Below are positions 1 to 9,013 of a stretch of 64,000 bases of DNA, in pieces. The stretch covers positions 76,707-140,706 of the forward strand of contig NZ_JARGEL010000032.1 of NCBI RefSeq assembly GCF_029211265.1, given 5' to 3'. The stretch's first letter is position 1. Every line of letters starts with the position of its first letter. The DNA is from Extensimonas soli. GTDB taxonomy: Bacteria; Pseudomonadota; Gammaproteobacteria; Burkholderiales; Burkholderiaceae_C. The position numbers and the translations under genes are program-made. The notes beneath the pieces are model-generated. The model did not search any database and was not told the DNA's origin. It saw only the letters and a list, made by a program, of their open reading frames with translations.

Positions 1-1965
1 GTTCAACCTACCGCAGAAGTAGGCATAGGCATAGGCCAGCTTAGCTATTGGGATAACAGCTTTGCCATGGCCGACGTGGTGCGGCAGGCGCAATTTCGCA
101 CCCTTTCCTGGGGTTACGACGTGGACTTCGACCCACAGGGCGCGCCGCGGCAGGACTGCTATTTGATTTTCAATTCTAGACGTATTGGTGCGGGAACGTA
201 CAAACTGACTTTTCAAGGTAGGGCAGATGTCAGTCTGGCGGCATCACCTAATGGAGTTGTGGCGAATCAGATATACGATGCTGCAAGTAATACGACTTCG
301 GTGGATATCGTTTTGCCGCAAGATTCGGTTGGCAATAACTGGCTCACGTTTCTCAACACCCGCAGGACGGCATCTTCCAGTTCGGCAGATGGTATTGGCA
401 ATGTCCATCTATGGCGTCCTGGCTATCCTACGGACGGCTCAGTGCTCTTTACCAAAGAGTTCATTGCGGCCATGCGGAAGTTCAGTGTGATTCGCACCAT
501 GGATTTCATCAGTGCCAACAGCAATGCGACCCAGACCTGGGCGGAGCGCACCCGCATCGACTGGCTTGGCAGCACGGGTGACAAAGGCCAGCCGTGGGAG
601 TTGATGGTGATGTTGGCCAATGCCGCGAATCGGGACTTGTGGATCAACGTGCCCGTCAAGGCTGATGATGCCTACATTCAAAAATTGGCGAACCTGCTCA
701 AATATGGCTCAGATGGCTCAGAACCCTACACCAGCAGCCAAAGTAAGCCAAAATATCCTCCGCTCAAGCCAGGCCTCCGCGTGTACGTTGAGTATGGCAA
801 TGAGCTCTGGAATTCTGGGCCAGGATTTTGGGGTTTTTACTGGGCTTTGGACTTAGCAAATGCCAACCGTCTCAACATCAGCCATCCAATCGCCTACGAT
901 GGGCCGGTCAATGATCAATACATCGCCTTGCGCCGCTGGATTGCGTATCGCTCCGCCTTCATCAGCCAATCCTTTAGAAGCGTCTTTGGTAATGCCGCCA
1001 TGATGGACACGGTACGTCCCATTTTGGCGAGTCAAGTGGGCAACGGTAATTTATATTTGTCCCTTGGCCTTGCCTGGGCAGAAGGTTACTATGGTGACGT
1101 GACCAAGCTGTGGTACGGTGGAGGCGGGGCTGCCTATTATGATTCCTCAGTGCAGCCTGCTGATACGTCTGCGGCGACCATGCAGGCTTATTTTGACAAT
1201 TTGCCTACTGCCAGCTTTGGTCAAAGCGTAGCTACAGACGCCATTTGGACCAAGGGTTATGGACTCAAAACCGTGGCCTATGAAGGAGGGCCAGGGCCAG
1301 GGGGGAGCGCGTTGGGGTCTGTCAGTGGTACTGAGCAGCTCGCCTACACCTACAACGCTGATCCACGCATGAAAGATCGTATGCTGGTTGCTAGCAACAT
1401 GTGGGTTTCCAATGGTGGTGACTTGCTAGTGTATTACGCCTACAACAGTGCAGCGCCTTGGGCGTTTATCGATGGTCTTTCGTTGAGTACGGTCTCGGAC
1501 ACCACAAGTCCCAAACTGCAAGCCATTGACGCCTTGGCTAAGCGACCCTTGCCGGCTGTGACCTTGGGGACTGCGGTACCTGGTACGGTTTATTTACGCA
1601 GCAATACATCGGCCATTCAAAGCCGGACGGATGGTGACACCTCTTGGGGATTTGGCGGAAGTGCCTATCGCATCAATGCAAACGAATCTGATCTGGCAAA
1701 ATCTGAAATGGTGTTGGTGCCGATACGCGTTGCCCAGCCTGGCCAATACCAAATCAGTATGACCACTCTGAACGCTGCTGCAACGGACCGCTTGCAACTC
1801 TTTGTGAATGGAAAGCTGAATGGTGAGTTGCTGCCCGTTGCGGACGGCAGCGGGCAGCCGAAAGAAACGAGTTCGCTCACAGTGGTGCTGCCAGAGGGTT
1901 TGAGTGTGGCGCGTATTCGGGCCAGCAAAGGCTCGGTGTGGATTCGGGACTTGGTCGTCAAATAG
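1..1965 (+). CDS. Clan GH-A-like glycoside hydrolase, 5' end outside the window
   Basis: The reading frame is open from base 1, so the N-terminus lies upstream of the window; the first internal ATG at 67 is not a convincing start. The protein looks like a secreted TIM-barrel glycosidase. The motif YGNELWN (Glu at about nt 802) matches the Asn-Glu acid/base of clan GH-A, and YEGGPG (Glu at about nt 1282) fits the nucleophile strand. A C-terminal part of about 140 residues (from about nt 1540) has the look of a beta-sandwich carbohydrate-binding domain. It faces a second hydrolase gene on the opposite strand and lies beside polysaccharide polymerase and export genes. I infer that it trims or degrades the exopolysaccharide made by this locus. 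The exact GH family is not recognised. Confidence 0.72.
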   Translation, partial: VQPTAEVGIGIGQLSYWDNSFAMADVVRQAQFRTLSWGYDVDFDPQGAPRQDCYLIFNSRRIGAGTYKLTFQGRADVSLAASPNGVVANQIYDAASNTTSVDIVLPQDSVGNNWLTFLNTRRTASSSSADGIGNVHLWRPGYPTDGSVLFTKEFIAAMRKFSVIRTMDFISANSNATQTWAERTRIDWLGSTGDKGQPWELMVMLANAANRDLWINVPVKADDAYIQKLANLLKYGSDGSEPYTSSQSKPKYPPLKPGLRVYVEYGNELWNSGPGFWGFYWALDLANANRLNISHPIAYDGPVNDQYIALRRWIAYRSAFISQSFRSVFGNAAMMDTVRPILASQVGNGNLYLSLGLAWAEGYYGDVTKLWYGGGGAAYYDSSVQPADTSAATMQAYFDNLPTASFGQSVATDAIWTKGYGLKTVAYEGGPGPGGSALGSVSGTEQLAYTYNADPRMKDRMLVASNMWVSNGGDLLVYYAYNSAAPWAFIDGLSLSTVSDTTSPKLQAIDALAKRPLPAVTLGTAVPGTVYLRSNTSAIQSRTDGDTSWGFGGSAYRINANESDLAKSEMVLVPIRVAQPGQYQISMTTLNAAATDRLQLFVNGKLNGELLPVADGSGQPKETSSLTVVLPEGLSVARIRASKGSVWIRDLVVK

Positions 1966-2003
1966 CCGCCCTGCGCAAGCGGCCGTCCTTCATCTGAAAA
2001 CGT

Positions 2004-4589
2004 CTAACGCAACATCAGCCATTGCACGGCCCGGCCGCCATCCAGCACCATGGAATACCGTCCATCGGCATAGGTGCTGGGCATTTCCAGCCACTGGTTG
2101 AACGGACCATTGCGGTAGGCCTTCAAGCCCTTGGGGGCCTTGACGTGGATAGTGCCTTCCAGTGGTTCCACCAAAAACGGCGTTTTGTTGCCCGGCTGTG
2201 GCTGCGAACGGGTGCCAATGCTGATGAGCAATTGGTTTGATTGACCCACCGCCAGTTCGTTGAGGCTTTGCACCGCCACGCTGGCATTGCGAGTGGCCAG
2301 CTCCAGCGTCACATCCGGCAGGCGCACGGTCTTGCTGCCGATCCAGCCCATGGCGGCGCGGGTGCGGGGGGTGTTGATGGTGTAAATGCCATCTTCCCAG
2401 TTGCGCGTCAATTCACCTGTGTCGGTGGAGGCCTGGGTTGCGTTGGGGTCGATCACGGGCTTCGCCGGGTCACGCAGCACCGTAGCGCCTGCGGGCAGGG
2501 CTCTGCGCTTGAGCCACGGCAGTTCCTTGGTGGCGGGCATGGCAATCAGCAACCTGCCCTTTTCCATGGCTGTGCGCAGAGCGGGTGCGTTGCCAGCAGA
2601 AATGGTCTGACTGTAGAACACCTCAGCGCCGGGGTCGAAGACATAGGTGCTTGTGGCCGGGCGCACGTGGCGTTCACGGTACAGCAGCGCCGCAGCGCTC
2701 AGCATGGGCAAGAGCGAAGGGTCGTTGTATGCGTGCCAGTTGGAAGGGCTGCCAGCGCCTTTGAAGCCCTCTTGGCTGTAGGCATAGTGCATCAGCGCAT
2801 CCCACCCCTGATGGCTGGCGGTGGCGGCTATGTACAGGGGCAAAGCATGCCGGTCGGGCAGCGGAAAGGGTTCGGCGTTCCACTCGCTCACCGCCATGGG
2901 CATGCCTACCACCTGGCCGGCGGCCATCCAGTGCGCTGCATTGGCGGCCACCAGCGGGTTCATTTCCAATTGGCCCGCGCCCCCATAGCTGTGCACGTCG
3001 ATCATGTTGCCGGCGGTCAACGCTGGCAGGCTGCTGATGGGGTTGTAGCCCCAGGAACTGGTGGTTACCACGGGCTGCTTCATGCCCAACTGGCGCAGGT
3101 GGGCCACCATGTCCGAACCAAAGCGCTGCTCCAGGTCGTTCAAAAACAGCTTGCTGGGGCCATCTTCCCAACTTCGCCACACCTTATCGGCTGGAAGATT
3201 GTGTGCACTGGCAAAGGCATTGGCCTCAGCGGTGTACAGTTTGTTGTGCAAGGGCACTCCCTTGTCTGGCAGCAGTGCATTGCCAAAGTGGTGGGTGATG
3301 TCGTTTTCGTTCGTGACCAGCAGGGCGGCCACTGCGGGTTCGTCCTTATAGGCCAGGCCGGTGTAGGGGTTTTTTCTGTCCAGATAAGCCTGCTGAAAAC
3401 GCTTCATGGCCTGTTGTATGGTCTGGTTGACGTGGCTGTAACCTTTCAGGTCAGTCTGGTCTTTGCCCTTGCTGATTTCGTCAAAACCGTAAATGTTGTC
3501 GCCAGATTTGAGGCCGCGCTGCACGTGCATGTCCAGCCAAACGTAAATGCCTTCGTCTTTGAGGCACTTTACCCACCAGTCCAGTTTGTCCAGGCTGTTC
3601 GCTGAAAGGTTTTGTGTACTGGAGTAGGTTTGAGGGTTGCCAAACACATTGGGGTTAACCCAGAAGGAGTCGTGGTGGTGCAGACGTACAAGGTTGAATC
3701 CCAGGGCTGCCAGACGTTTCGCTTGCTGTGGCACTGCTTCGCGCGGGGTTTGGTACAGCGCGTAGGCCGCAATGTTGGTGCCCCAGAACCTGGCAGGTGT
3801 GCCATCCGCGAATTGCAAAGCGTCGCCGTTCACTTGCAGCAAGCCATGCCGTCCTGCCGGTTTATCCTCGGCATTCATGAATGTCAGGTCGATCGGTATG
3901 CGGTTGGGCTCCAAGGCGTCCTTGGGCCAGCTGTCAGCGGGTTTCCCGCCCAGGCGTTCACGCAGGGTAGGAACAAAGTTCACCGCGTCATTCCAGGTCA
4001 GCGTGGCCGTGTAACTGCGTACCCCTGCGGGAATGTCGCCGCTGTAAAAATAGGCGCGAACTTCCGCCGGGTTGCCGCGCTCGAAAAACACGGCAGGCAG
4101 AGCAGGCTTGAATCGTATGGTTACTTGCGGCCCGCCGGGACGGCCCCATTGCCAGCCGGTGTTGCCGGGCAAAAGTACCGGGTTGCCCATGCTGCTGCCA
4201 AAGCTGTTCAGGTCAAAATTGAATACCAGTCCCCCTCCCACCACGTTTTGCCGAGAGGCCGCCGCTTTCAACTGGAACTGGTAACGCAACTCCTTTGGTT
4301 CAGCCTGTTGGGCCGTGGTGGTCAATTCAAAACCCAATGTGCTGTTGCGGCCCACACTGGTGTAGATGCTGTTTTCCAGTGTGCTGGCAAATTGGGTGTG
4401 CGCCCACGCCCAGTTGGCACCAAAAAAGACAACCTGGGTGTCAAAACCACGGGCACCGCCCACGGTCAACTGTGGCAGAACATGGGTTTCATTCACGCTG
4501 ACCTGCCACGCCGGTCCGGCCCAGGCCAGACAGCATTGCAGCCATACGCAGATAGCGGCGAGCCGCCGGCTGATGGTGCGGTTGATCAT
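2004..4589 (-). CDS. Secreted clan GH-A glycoside hydrolase (cellulase-like)
   Basis: About 861 residues. I chose the ATG at 4589 (MINRTISRRLA), which gives a signal peptide ending near LAWAGPAW and overlaps the stop of the upstream polymerase gene by ATGA; the frame stays open to 4940 but that stretch only shadows the polymerase. The first third is a beta-rich accessory domain. The barrel begins near the phrase FWGTNIAAYAL, has the LVRLHHHD strand, a candidate acid/base in LVTNENDITH and a candidate nucleophile in AVSEWNAEPF. The C-terminal part again looks beta-rich. It is translationally coupled to a Wzy/O-antigen-ligase-like protein, which suggests a role in processing or releasing the polymer at the envelope. 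The substrate cannot be told from sequence alone. Confidence 0.78.
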   Translation of the reverse strand: MINRTISRRLAAICVWLQCCLAWAGPAWQVSVNETHVLPQLTVGGARGFDTQVVFFGANWAWAHTQFASTLENSIYTSVGRNSTLGFELTTTAQQAEPKELRYQFQLKAAASRQNVVGGGLVFNFDLNSFGSSMGNPVLLPGNTGWQWGRPGGPQVTIRFKPALPAVFFERGNPAEVRAYFYSGDIPAGVRSYTATLTWNDAVNFVPTLRERLGGKPADSWPKDALEPNRIPIDLTFMNAEDKPAGRHGLLQVNGDALQFADGTPARFWGTNIAAYALYQTPREAVPQQAKRLAALGFNLVRLHHHDSFWVNPNVFGNPQTYSSTQNLSANSLDKLDWWVKCLKDEGIYVWLDMHVQRGLKSGDNIYGFDEISKGKDQTDLKGYSHVNQTIQQAMKRFQQAYLDRKNPYTGLAYKDEPAVAALLVTNENDITHHFGNALLPDKGVPLHNKLYTAEANAFASAHNLPADKVWRSWEDGPSKLFLNDLEQRFGSDMVAHLRQLGMKQPVVTTSSWGYNPISSLPALTAGNMIDVHSYGGAGQLEMNPLVAANAAHWMAAGQVVGMPMAVSEWNAEPFPLPDRHALPLYIAATASHQGWDALMHYAYSQEGFKGAGSPSNWHAYNDPSLLPMLSAAALLYRERHVRPATSTYVFDPGAEVFYSQTISAGNAPALRTAMEKGRLLIAMPATKELPWLKRRALPAGATVLRDPAKPVIDPNATQASTDTGELTRNWEDGIYTINTPRTRAAMGWIGSKTVRLPDVTLELATRNASVAVQSLNELAVGQSNQLLISIGTRSQPQPGNKTPFLVEPLEGTIHVKAPKGLKAYRNGPFNQWLEMPSTYADGRYSMVLDGGRAVQWLMLR

Positions 4590-6073
4590 GCGCGGCTCCT
4601 GAAGGTTTGGGTATAGGCAAGGCACAGCCCAGCCAGGCACCAGTACACAGTGGGCACCAGGCTGATGCTGCTGACGGTAAAAATGGTGACCATGGCGCCC
4701 ACCATGCTGGCCAGCAAGGCGCGGCCCAGCAACTTTTCGGGGGAGCCGGTTGGCCAGCGTTTTTGACATTGCCACACAGCCCAGGCATTGCCTAGCAGCA
4801 CGCTCAGGAAAAGGGCCAAGCCCACCATGCCATAGTCCAACGCTATGCCCACATAAGTATTGACAATGTCGATGATGCCTTCCCCCTGAATCATCGACTG
4901 CATCTCTGGTGTGTTCATGTAGCTTTCGGAGCCGAACCATAGGTTGCGCTGAATCACCACCAAGGCGTTGTCCAGCAAGCGTGTTCGGTAATCAATGTTT
5001 TCGGTCTCGATCGTGCCAATGAAGGGCAGTAAGTCCACCATTTTCTGACCAGCCGGGAACATCATCAACATTGGAATGCTGATTGCGCCTGCGGCCACAG
5101 CACCGGCGATCTTTACCAGAGCCTTGGGCCCCGTAGCCAAAAACACCAGCAAGCATGTCGTTGCGCCTATCCAGGGGCCACGGGAGAGAGACGCCACCAA
5201 GCCGCCAAAAAGCAGCAGATTGCCCAGTTTGCGCATCCATGGGCGGCTGATTTGTTCCCGCAGGAAAAAGTAGAGCCCCCAGCAAACCAGCAATACGTAA
5301 CCATATGCAATGGAATGCCCCACGCTCGCAGATGCGCGCAAATTGCCACCACGCCCCAAGTAGCCACCCAAGCCCCAGTTCAGCCCCAGGTTTCCTACCA
5401 TGGCTCCGTACAGTTTCCAGGACTTCAGGTATTCAAGCATGCCCATAGCTGCCAGCAGCAAGCCGGCCAGCACCATGCCAGACAGGGCAGCCTTGAACGC
5501 ATCCATACTGCGCACACTGCGGCTGACCACGTAATACGGCAGCCACACGTCGAGCAGCAGGTAAAAGCAGCCGCGCAAGGCGTTGGTCGCATTCGTGGCG
5601 CGAAACTCGAGCACCGCCCGCAGCAGCACATACGCCAGCAGGCATTTGTCCGGCCACGTCGCCCCCAAGCGCCAGCGGTTTTTTTGCTGACGCAGTAGCA
5701 AGGTAGCGGGCAACAGCAGCACCAGCGACAGCAGGCGTGGGTAGTTCAGCTCGATCAGGTAGTTGATCAGGCCCAGCCCTGGCACTTGGATGGTGGCGGG
5801 CGGAACGGCAAACAACACCAGCAAGTAAAAGCCGGCAATCACGTCAATTTCGCGCCGCAAGCTGGCAAGCAGCCACAGGCTGGACAGCACCGCAAAAATC
5901 CAAAAATTCGGAGCCAAAAACGCCAGCAAGGTCAGGCCGAGCCAGGCATTGCGCCAGCGCTGCACCGTTGCTGCACCCAGCAGGGCTGCAAAAGACGGTC
6001 GGACAGTCGCGAGCACTAGGCCCGAAAGGATCAATACCACCACGAGCGCGCGCAGATGTTCAGGCATGGACAA
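4586..6073 (-). CDS. O-antigen polymerase/ligase-like multi-spanning membrane protein
   Basis: A 495-residue protein with about ten to twelve hydrophobic segments and a large periplasmic-type loop between the late segments (around residues 330-400), the usual layout of Wzy polymerases and O-antigen ligases. Residues such as the SLSRGPWIG stretch resemble the conserved loop region of the O-antigen ligase family. Its stop codon overlaps the start of the glycoside hydrolase downstream. It is divergent from the ABC exporter at 6177. In exosortase-type polysaccharide loci a protein of this kind polymerises or transfers repeat units at the outer face of the inner membrane. That role is inferred from family and context. 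Confidence 0.75.
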   Translation of the reverse strand: MSMPEHLRALVVVLILSGLVLATVRPSFAALLGAATVQRWRNAWLGLTLLAFLAPNFWIFAVLSSLWLLASLRREIDVIAGFYLLVLFAVPPATIQVPGLGLINYLIELNYPRLLSLVLLLPATLLLRQQKNRWRLGATWPDKCLLAYVLLRAVLEFRATNATNALRGCFYLLLDVWLPYYVVSRSVRSMDAFKAALSGMVLAGLLLAAMGMLEYLKSWKLYGAMVGNLGLNWGLGGYLGRGGNLRASASVGHSIAYGYVLLVCWGLYFFLREQISRPWMRKLGNLLLFGGLVASLSRGPWIGATTCLLVFLATGPKALVKIAGAVAAGAISIPMLMMFPAGQKMVDLLPFIGTIETENIDYRTRLLDNALVVIQRNLWFGSESYMNTPEMQSMIQGEGIIDIVNTYVGIALDYGMVGLALFLSVLLGNAWAVWQCQKRWPTGSPEKLLGRALLASMVGAMVTIFTVSSISLVPTVYWCLAGLCLAYTQTFRSRA

Positions 6074-6176
6074 AATGAAGTGTTATTCTCGACAAAGCGT
6101 CAGCCGGCAGTCTAAGGCCATAGACTCAAGCTGCTGTGAACTATAGGGGGCCCGAGCGGGCCCATTGCTACTTACC

Positions 6177-7952
6177 ATGTTTGAACTGCTTCGTGACATC
6201 TATGCTCAACTGACCCCGCGTCGACGGTGGCAGTTGGCGCTGGTGCTGGTGTTGATGGTGATTGGAGCGTTGGCCGAAATGTTCTCCTTGGGGGCCGTCT
6301 TGCCTTTTTTGGCCTTGTTGACCAAGCCTGACTTGGCTGGTATTCCTGAAGTGTTTGTGCAGGTGCTGTCCTTTTTGGGGCATTATCTTGGTGGAGGGCC
6401 ATTGCTCGCCGCATCATGGCTTTTTGCGTGTACGGCTGCACTTGCAGCGTTGTTGCGCCTGCTTTTGAGTTGGATCAGTGCTCGTTTTGTATATATAGTG
6501 GGCGCCGATTTCGGGGAGGAAATTTACCATCGTATCTTGCGGCAACCATATCATTTTCATTTGCAAAGAAACAGCAGCGAAACTATTTCAGGAATGGGAA
6601 AGGTAACCCCGTTGGTTATGTGTGTTTTGGCGCCGGCAATGCAAATGGTAATTGCCTCGGTCATGACTTTTGCTATTCTGGTCGGTATACTTTTGGTTAA
6701 TGTGAAGGTTGCTTTGCTGGCTGGAATTGCTTTTGGTGGAATGTATTATTTAATAAATCAGTGGGCGAAAAATAAACTGAAAAAGAATAGCGAAATTATC
6801 GCCGCAGCAGAAACTCAAAAAATTAAAATCATACAAGAGGGTATCGGTTCCATTCGGGATGTAATTTTGGATGGTAATTGCTCTGTATATGTAAACGCGT
6901 TTTCTCAGAGCGATCGACGGCTACGGCGGGCTCAGGCTGTAAATTCGTTTTTGGCGATTGCGCCAAAATATGTGGTGGAAAGTGCTGGCATCATTATGAT
7001 GATTGTCTTTGCTTATAATCTGACAAAAACACAAGACACAGCAGTGCAGGCTATTCCATTGCTGGGGGCGCTGGCACTAGGGGCGCAGCGATTATTGCCG
7101 TATCTGCAGAATATTTATAATTCTGTAGCTTGCATTCAGGGTAGTTTGGGTATTGCGGAAGATGTTATGTATTTTTTGAGACTGCCGACCCATGAAGAAT
7201 CAATGAAAAGCGCTAAAAATAATGTGGAGGAACGCGGTTTTTATCGATCTGGGGTGTTGGTTGAGTTGCAAGGGTTGGAGTTTCGTTACGCAAGTAATTT
7301 ACCTAATATTATCAAATCTGTTGACTTGAGAATTAATCGGGGTCAGCGAATTGGCTTTGTTGGTGCGACTGGCAGTGGGAAAAGTACGCTTATTGATTTG
7401 ATTATGTGTTTGCTGAACCCCACCTCCGGGGTTATTAGCGTGGACGGTATGGAAATAAATGAATCAAATCGTTCGACCTGGCAGCGGAGGATTGCGCATG
7501 TGCCGCAGGCCATTTTTCTAACAGATAGCAGCATCGCAGAAAATATTGCTTTGGGGGTAGCTAAAGCAGAGATTGACATGTCTCGGTTGATGGTGGCAGT
7601 GGAGCAGGCCCAGTTGACAGATGTGGTGCGCCAATTGCCGCGTGGCTTGGATACGCGGGTAGGGGAGAGAGGTGTCCAACTTTCTGGTGGACAACGTCAA
7701 CGCATAGGTATTGCACGCGCTTTATACAAATCAGCTGATATGCTGGTGCTGGATGAGGCAACCAGTGCCTTGGACAGTGATACAGAATCAAAAGTGATGG
7801 ATGCGATTTACCATTTGAATCCAGAAATGGTGATTCTAATGATTGCTCATCGCACGTCAACACTGGAGCGCTGTCACTATATATATCAAGTAGTTGATGG
7901 AAGGCTGAAATTAATAAAAAATAATTTTTCCGCACATGAAGTTGCCTTCTAA
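6177..7952 (+). CDS. ABC exporter, fused permease and ATPase (MsbA/PglK type)
   Basis: From the ATG at 6177 the product has 591 residues; a TTG four codons upstream (6165) is in frame but less likely. The N-terminal half has six hydrophobic segments. The C-terminal ATPase shows Walker A GATGSGKST at about residue 396, an LSGGQ signature at about residue 502, Walker B MLVLDEATSALD and the H-loop histidine in IAHRTST. The domain order (permease first, then ATPase) is that of half-size homodimeric lipid or oligosaccharide flippases. It opens the plus-strand gene run and probably flips lipid-linked sugar units. Base composition drops toward A+T through this gene, marking the left side of the AT-rich block. 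Confidence 0.88.
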   Translation: MFELLRDIYAQLTPRRRWQLALVLVLMVIGALAEMFSLGAVLPFLALLTKPDLAGIPEVFVQVLSFLGHYLGGGPLLAASWLFACTAALAALLRLLLSWISARFVYIVGADFGEEIYHRILRQPYHFHLQRNSSETISGMGKVTPLVMCVLAPAMQMVIASVMTFAILVGILLVNVKVALLAGIAFGGMYYLINQWAKNKLKKNSEIIAAAETQKIKIIQEGIGSIRDVILDGNCSVYVNAFSQSDRRLRRAQAVNSFLAIAPKYVVESAGIIMMIVFAYNLTKTQDTAVQAIPLLGALALGAQRLLPYLQNIYNSVACIQGSLGIAEDVMYFLRLPTHEESMKSAKNNVEERGFYRSGVLVELQGLEFRYASNLPNIIKSVDLRINRGQRIGFVGATGSGKSTLIDLIMCLLNPTSGVISVDGMEINESNRSTWQRRIAHVPQAIFLTDSSIAENIALGVAKAEIDMSRLMVAVEQAQLTDVVRQLPRGLDTRVGERGVQLSGGQRQRIGIARALYKSADMLVLDEATSALDSDTESKVMDAIYHLNPEMVILMIAHRTSTLERCHYIYQVVDGRLKLIKNNFSAHEVAF

Positions 7953-8100
7953 CGGGTGCATCCCTTTCGGTCGTGATTTCGCGATATGAAAAGATAAATC
8001 GATGCAGCACTCTTAAAAATTTGTTTTTCAGGGTTCGCCTAAATTTTCGATTTATAAAAATTCGAAGTGAAATTATCTAAAGAATTCCAATAATGAATTA

Positions 8101-8370
8101 ATGAAAATTTTTTGCTTCCTTCTGTCGGTTATTCTGCTTGTATCCGCGTGGCGGCCATTTATGCCAGGTGATGTGGATGATGCAGACGCTGCCGCCGAAG
8201 CTTTGGCCAAAATTATTGAATTGGGAGATACCCAGTGGCGAACCGTTTCAGCCCACGCTTTTGCAACGATGGCCGATGCCAGCTGGGATGCTTTTGGCCA
8301 GCAGTTCGAAAGGGCCTTACATCGGGACTGTGAACGTGGAAAAAAAGGTGAAATAGAGGGTATATCAAGC
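8101..8370 (+). pseudogene. C-terminal remnant of a GT4-type glycosyltransferase
   Basis: The segment RPFMPGDVDDADAAAEAL followed by AKIIELGDTQWRT, SWDAFGQQFE and RALHRDCERG is the typical C-terminal helix region of a GT-B family 4 glycosyltransferase, yet only about 70 such residues exist. The N-terminal 20 residues (MKIFCFLLSV...) come from unrelated AT-rich sequence. A run of seven A at 8340-8346 is a likely frameshift point: one A fewer would give the end ERGKKVK followed by TAG at 8354-8356. The remaining frame simply reads through into the next gene in the wrong frame. I read this as the debris of a gene lost by recombination during exchange of the sugar cassette; about 150 bases between the exporter and this remnant show nothing recognisable. 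Confidence 0.6.
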
Positions 8371-8386
8371 TGTGGGGGTGTTGCAC

Positions 8387-9013
8387 ATGATGGGGCTGCT
8401 GCGAAAGGTTGTGCGTGCGTACACTTGGCGTACTGGAAGAGCACAAAGACTATATCGTCGTATTTGTCTGCCAAACAATCTGGAATGGGGAAGTTTTTTG
8501 GCTCGCTGGGGTGGTTTCCAGTCAATTGGTGAGCAGACTTCAATCAATTTTGGGTGTGTGGTAACGGACCCTGCTTACACCAGGGTGGGTAGTAACGTCA
8601 TCCTTTCGGATTGCGTACTGTTGGGGCATGATGCCTCTATCAATGTTCTGAATAACCAATTCGGGAAAAAACTGGACTCAGTTGGTCCCGTGATTATTCA
8701 AGATAACTGTTTCGTAGGCCATGGTGCTATTGTCTTGCCGGGGGTCACCATAGGGCCGAATTCGATCGTTGCAGCAGGTGCGGTCGTTACCAAGGATGTG
8801 CTCCCCGGAACGGTAGTGGGCGGTAATCCGGCGGGCATCATTTGCACGACTCAAGAGTTGTTGCAGAGAGTGGAAGAGCGAAGCAATAGCTATCCGTGGA
8901 TCGACTTGATCAGGCAGCGCGAGGGGACGTACGACCCCACGTTGGAGCCGGAATTGGTGCGCCGCCGTGTAGCCTTTTTTTATGATTCAGAGTCTGGTAT
9001 AACCAAAAAATGA
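8387..9013 (+). CDS. Hexapeptide-repeat acyltransferase
   Basis: I start it at the ATG at 8387 (MMGLLRKVVRAYTW); an in-frame GTG at 8372 is the alternative. The middle of the protein carries left-handed beta-helix hexapeptide repeats (VGSNVILSD, VIIQDNCFVGHGAIVLPG, VTIGPNSIVAAGAVVTKDV) and ends this domain with the VVGGNPAGII loop typical of sugar O- or N-acetyltransferases of the LacA/WcaF group. About 208 residues, normal for the family. Its stop abuts the ATG of the next glycosyltransferase. It most likely acetylates a sugar of the repeat unit; acceptor unknown. The upstream region overlaps the glycosyltransferase remnant. Confidence 0.8.
   Translation: MMGLLRKVVRAYTWRTGRAQRLYRRICLPNNLEWGSFLARWGGFQSIGEQTSINFGCVVTDPAYTRVGSNVILSDCVLLGHDASINVLNNQFGKKLDSVGPVIIQDNCFVGHGAIVLPGVTIGPNSIVAAGAVVTKDVLPGTVVGGNPAGIICTTQELLQRVEERSNSYPWIDLIRQREGTYDPTLEPELVRRRVAFFYDSESGITKK

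Noticed and set aside
2004..4940. Longer form of the minus-strand hydrolase starting at 4940
   Set aside because: The extra 117 residues are only the out-of-frame shadow of the polymerase gene; the ATG at 4589 has a signal peptide and an ATGA overlap.
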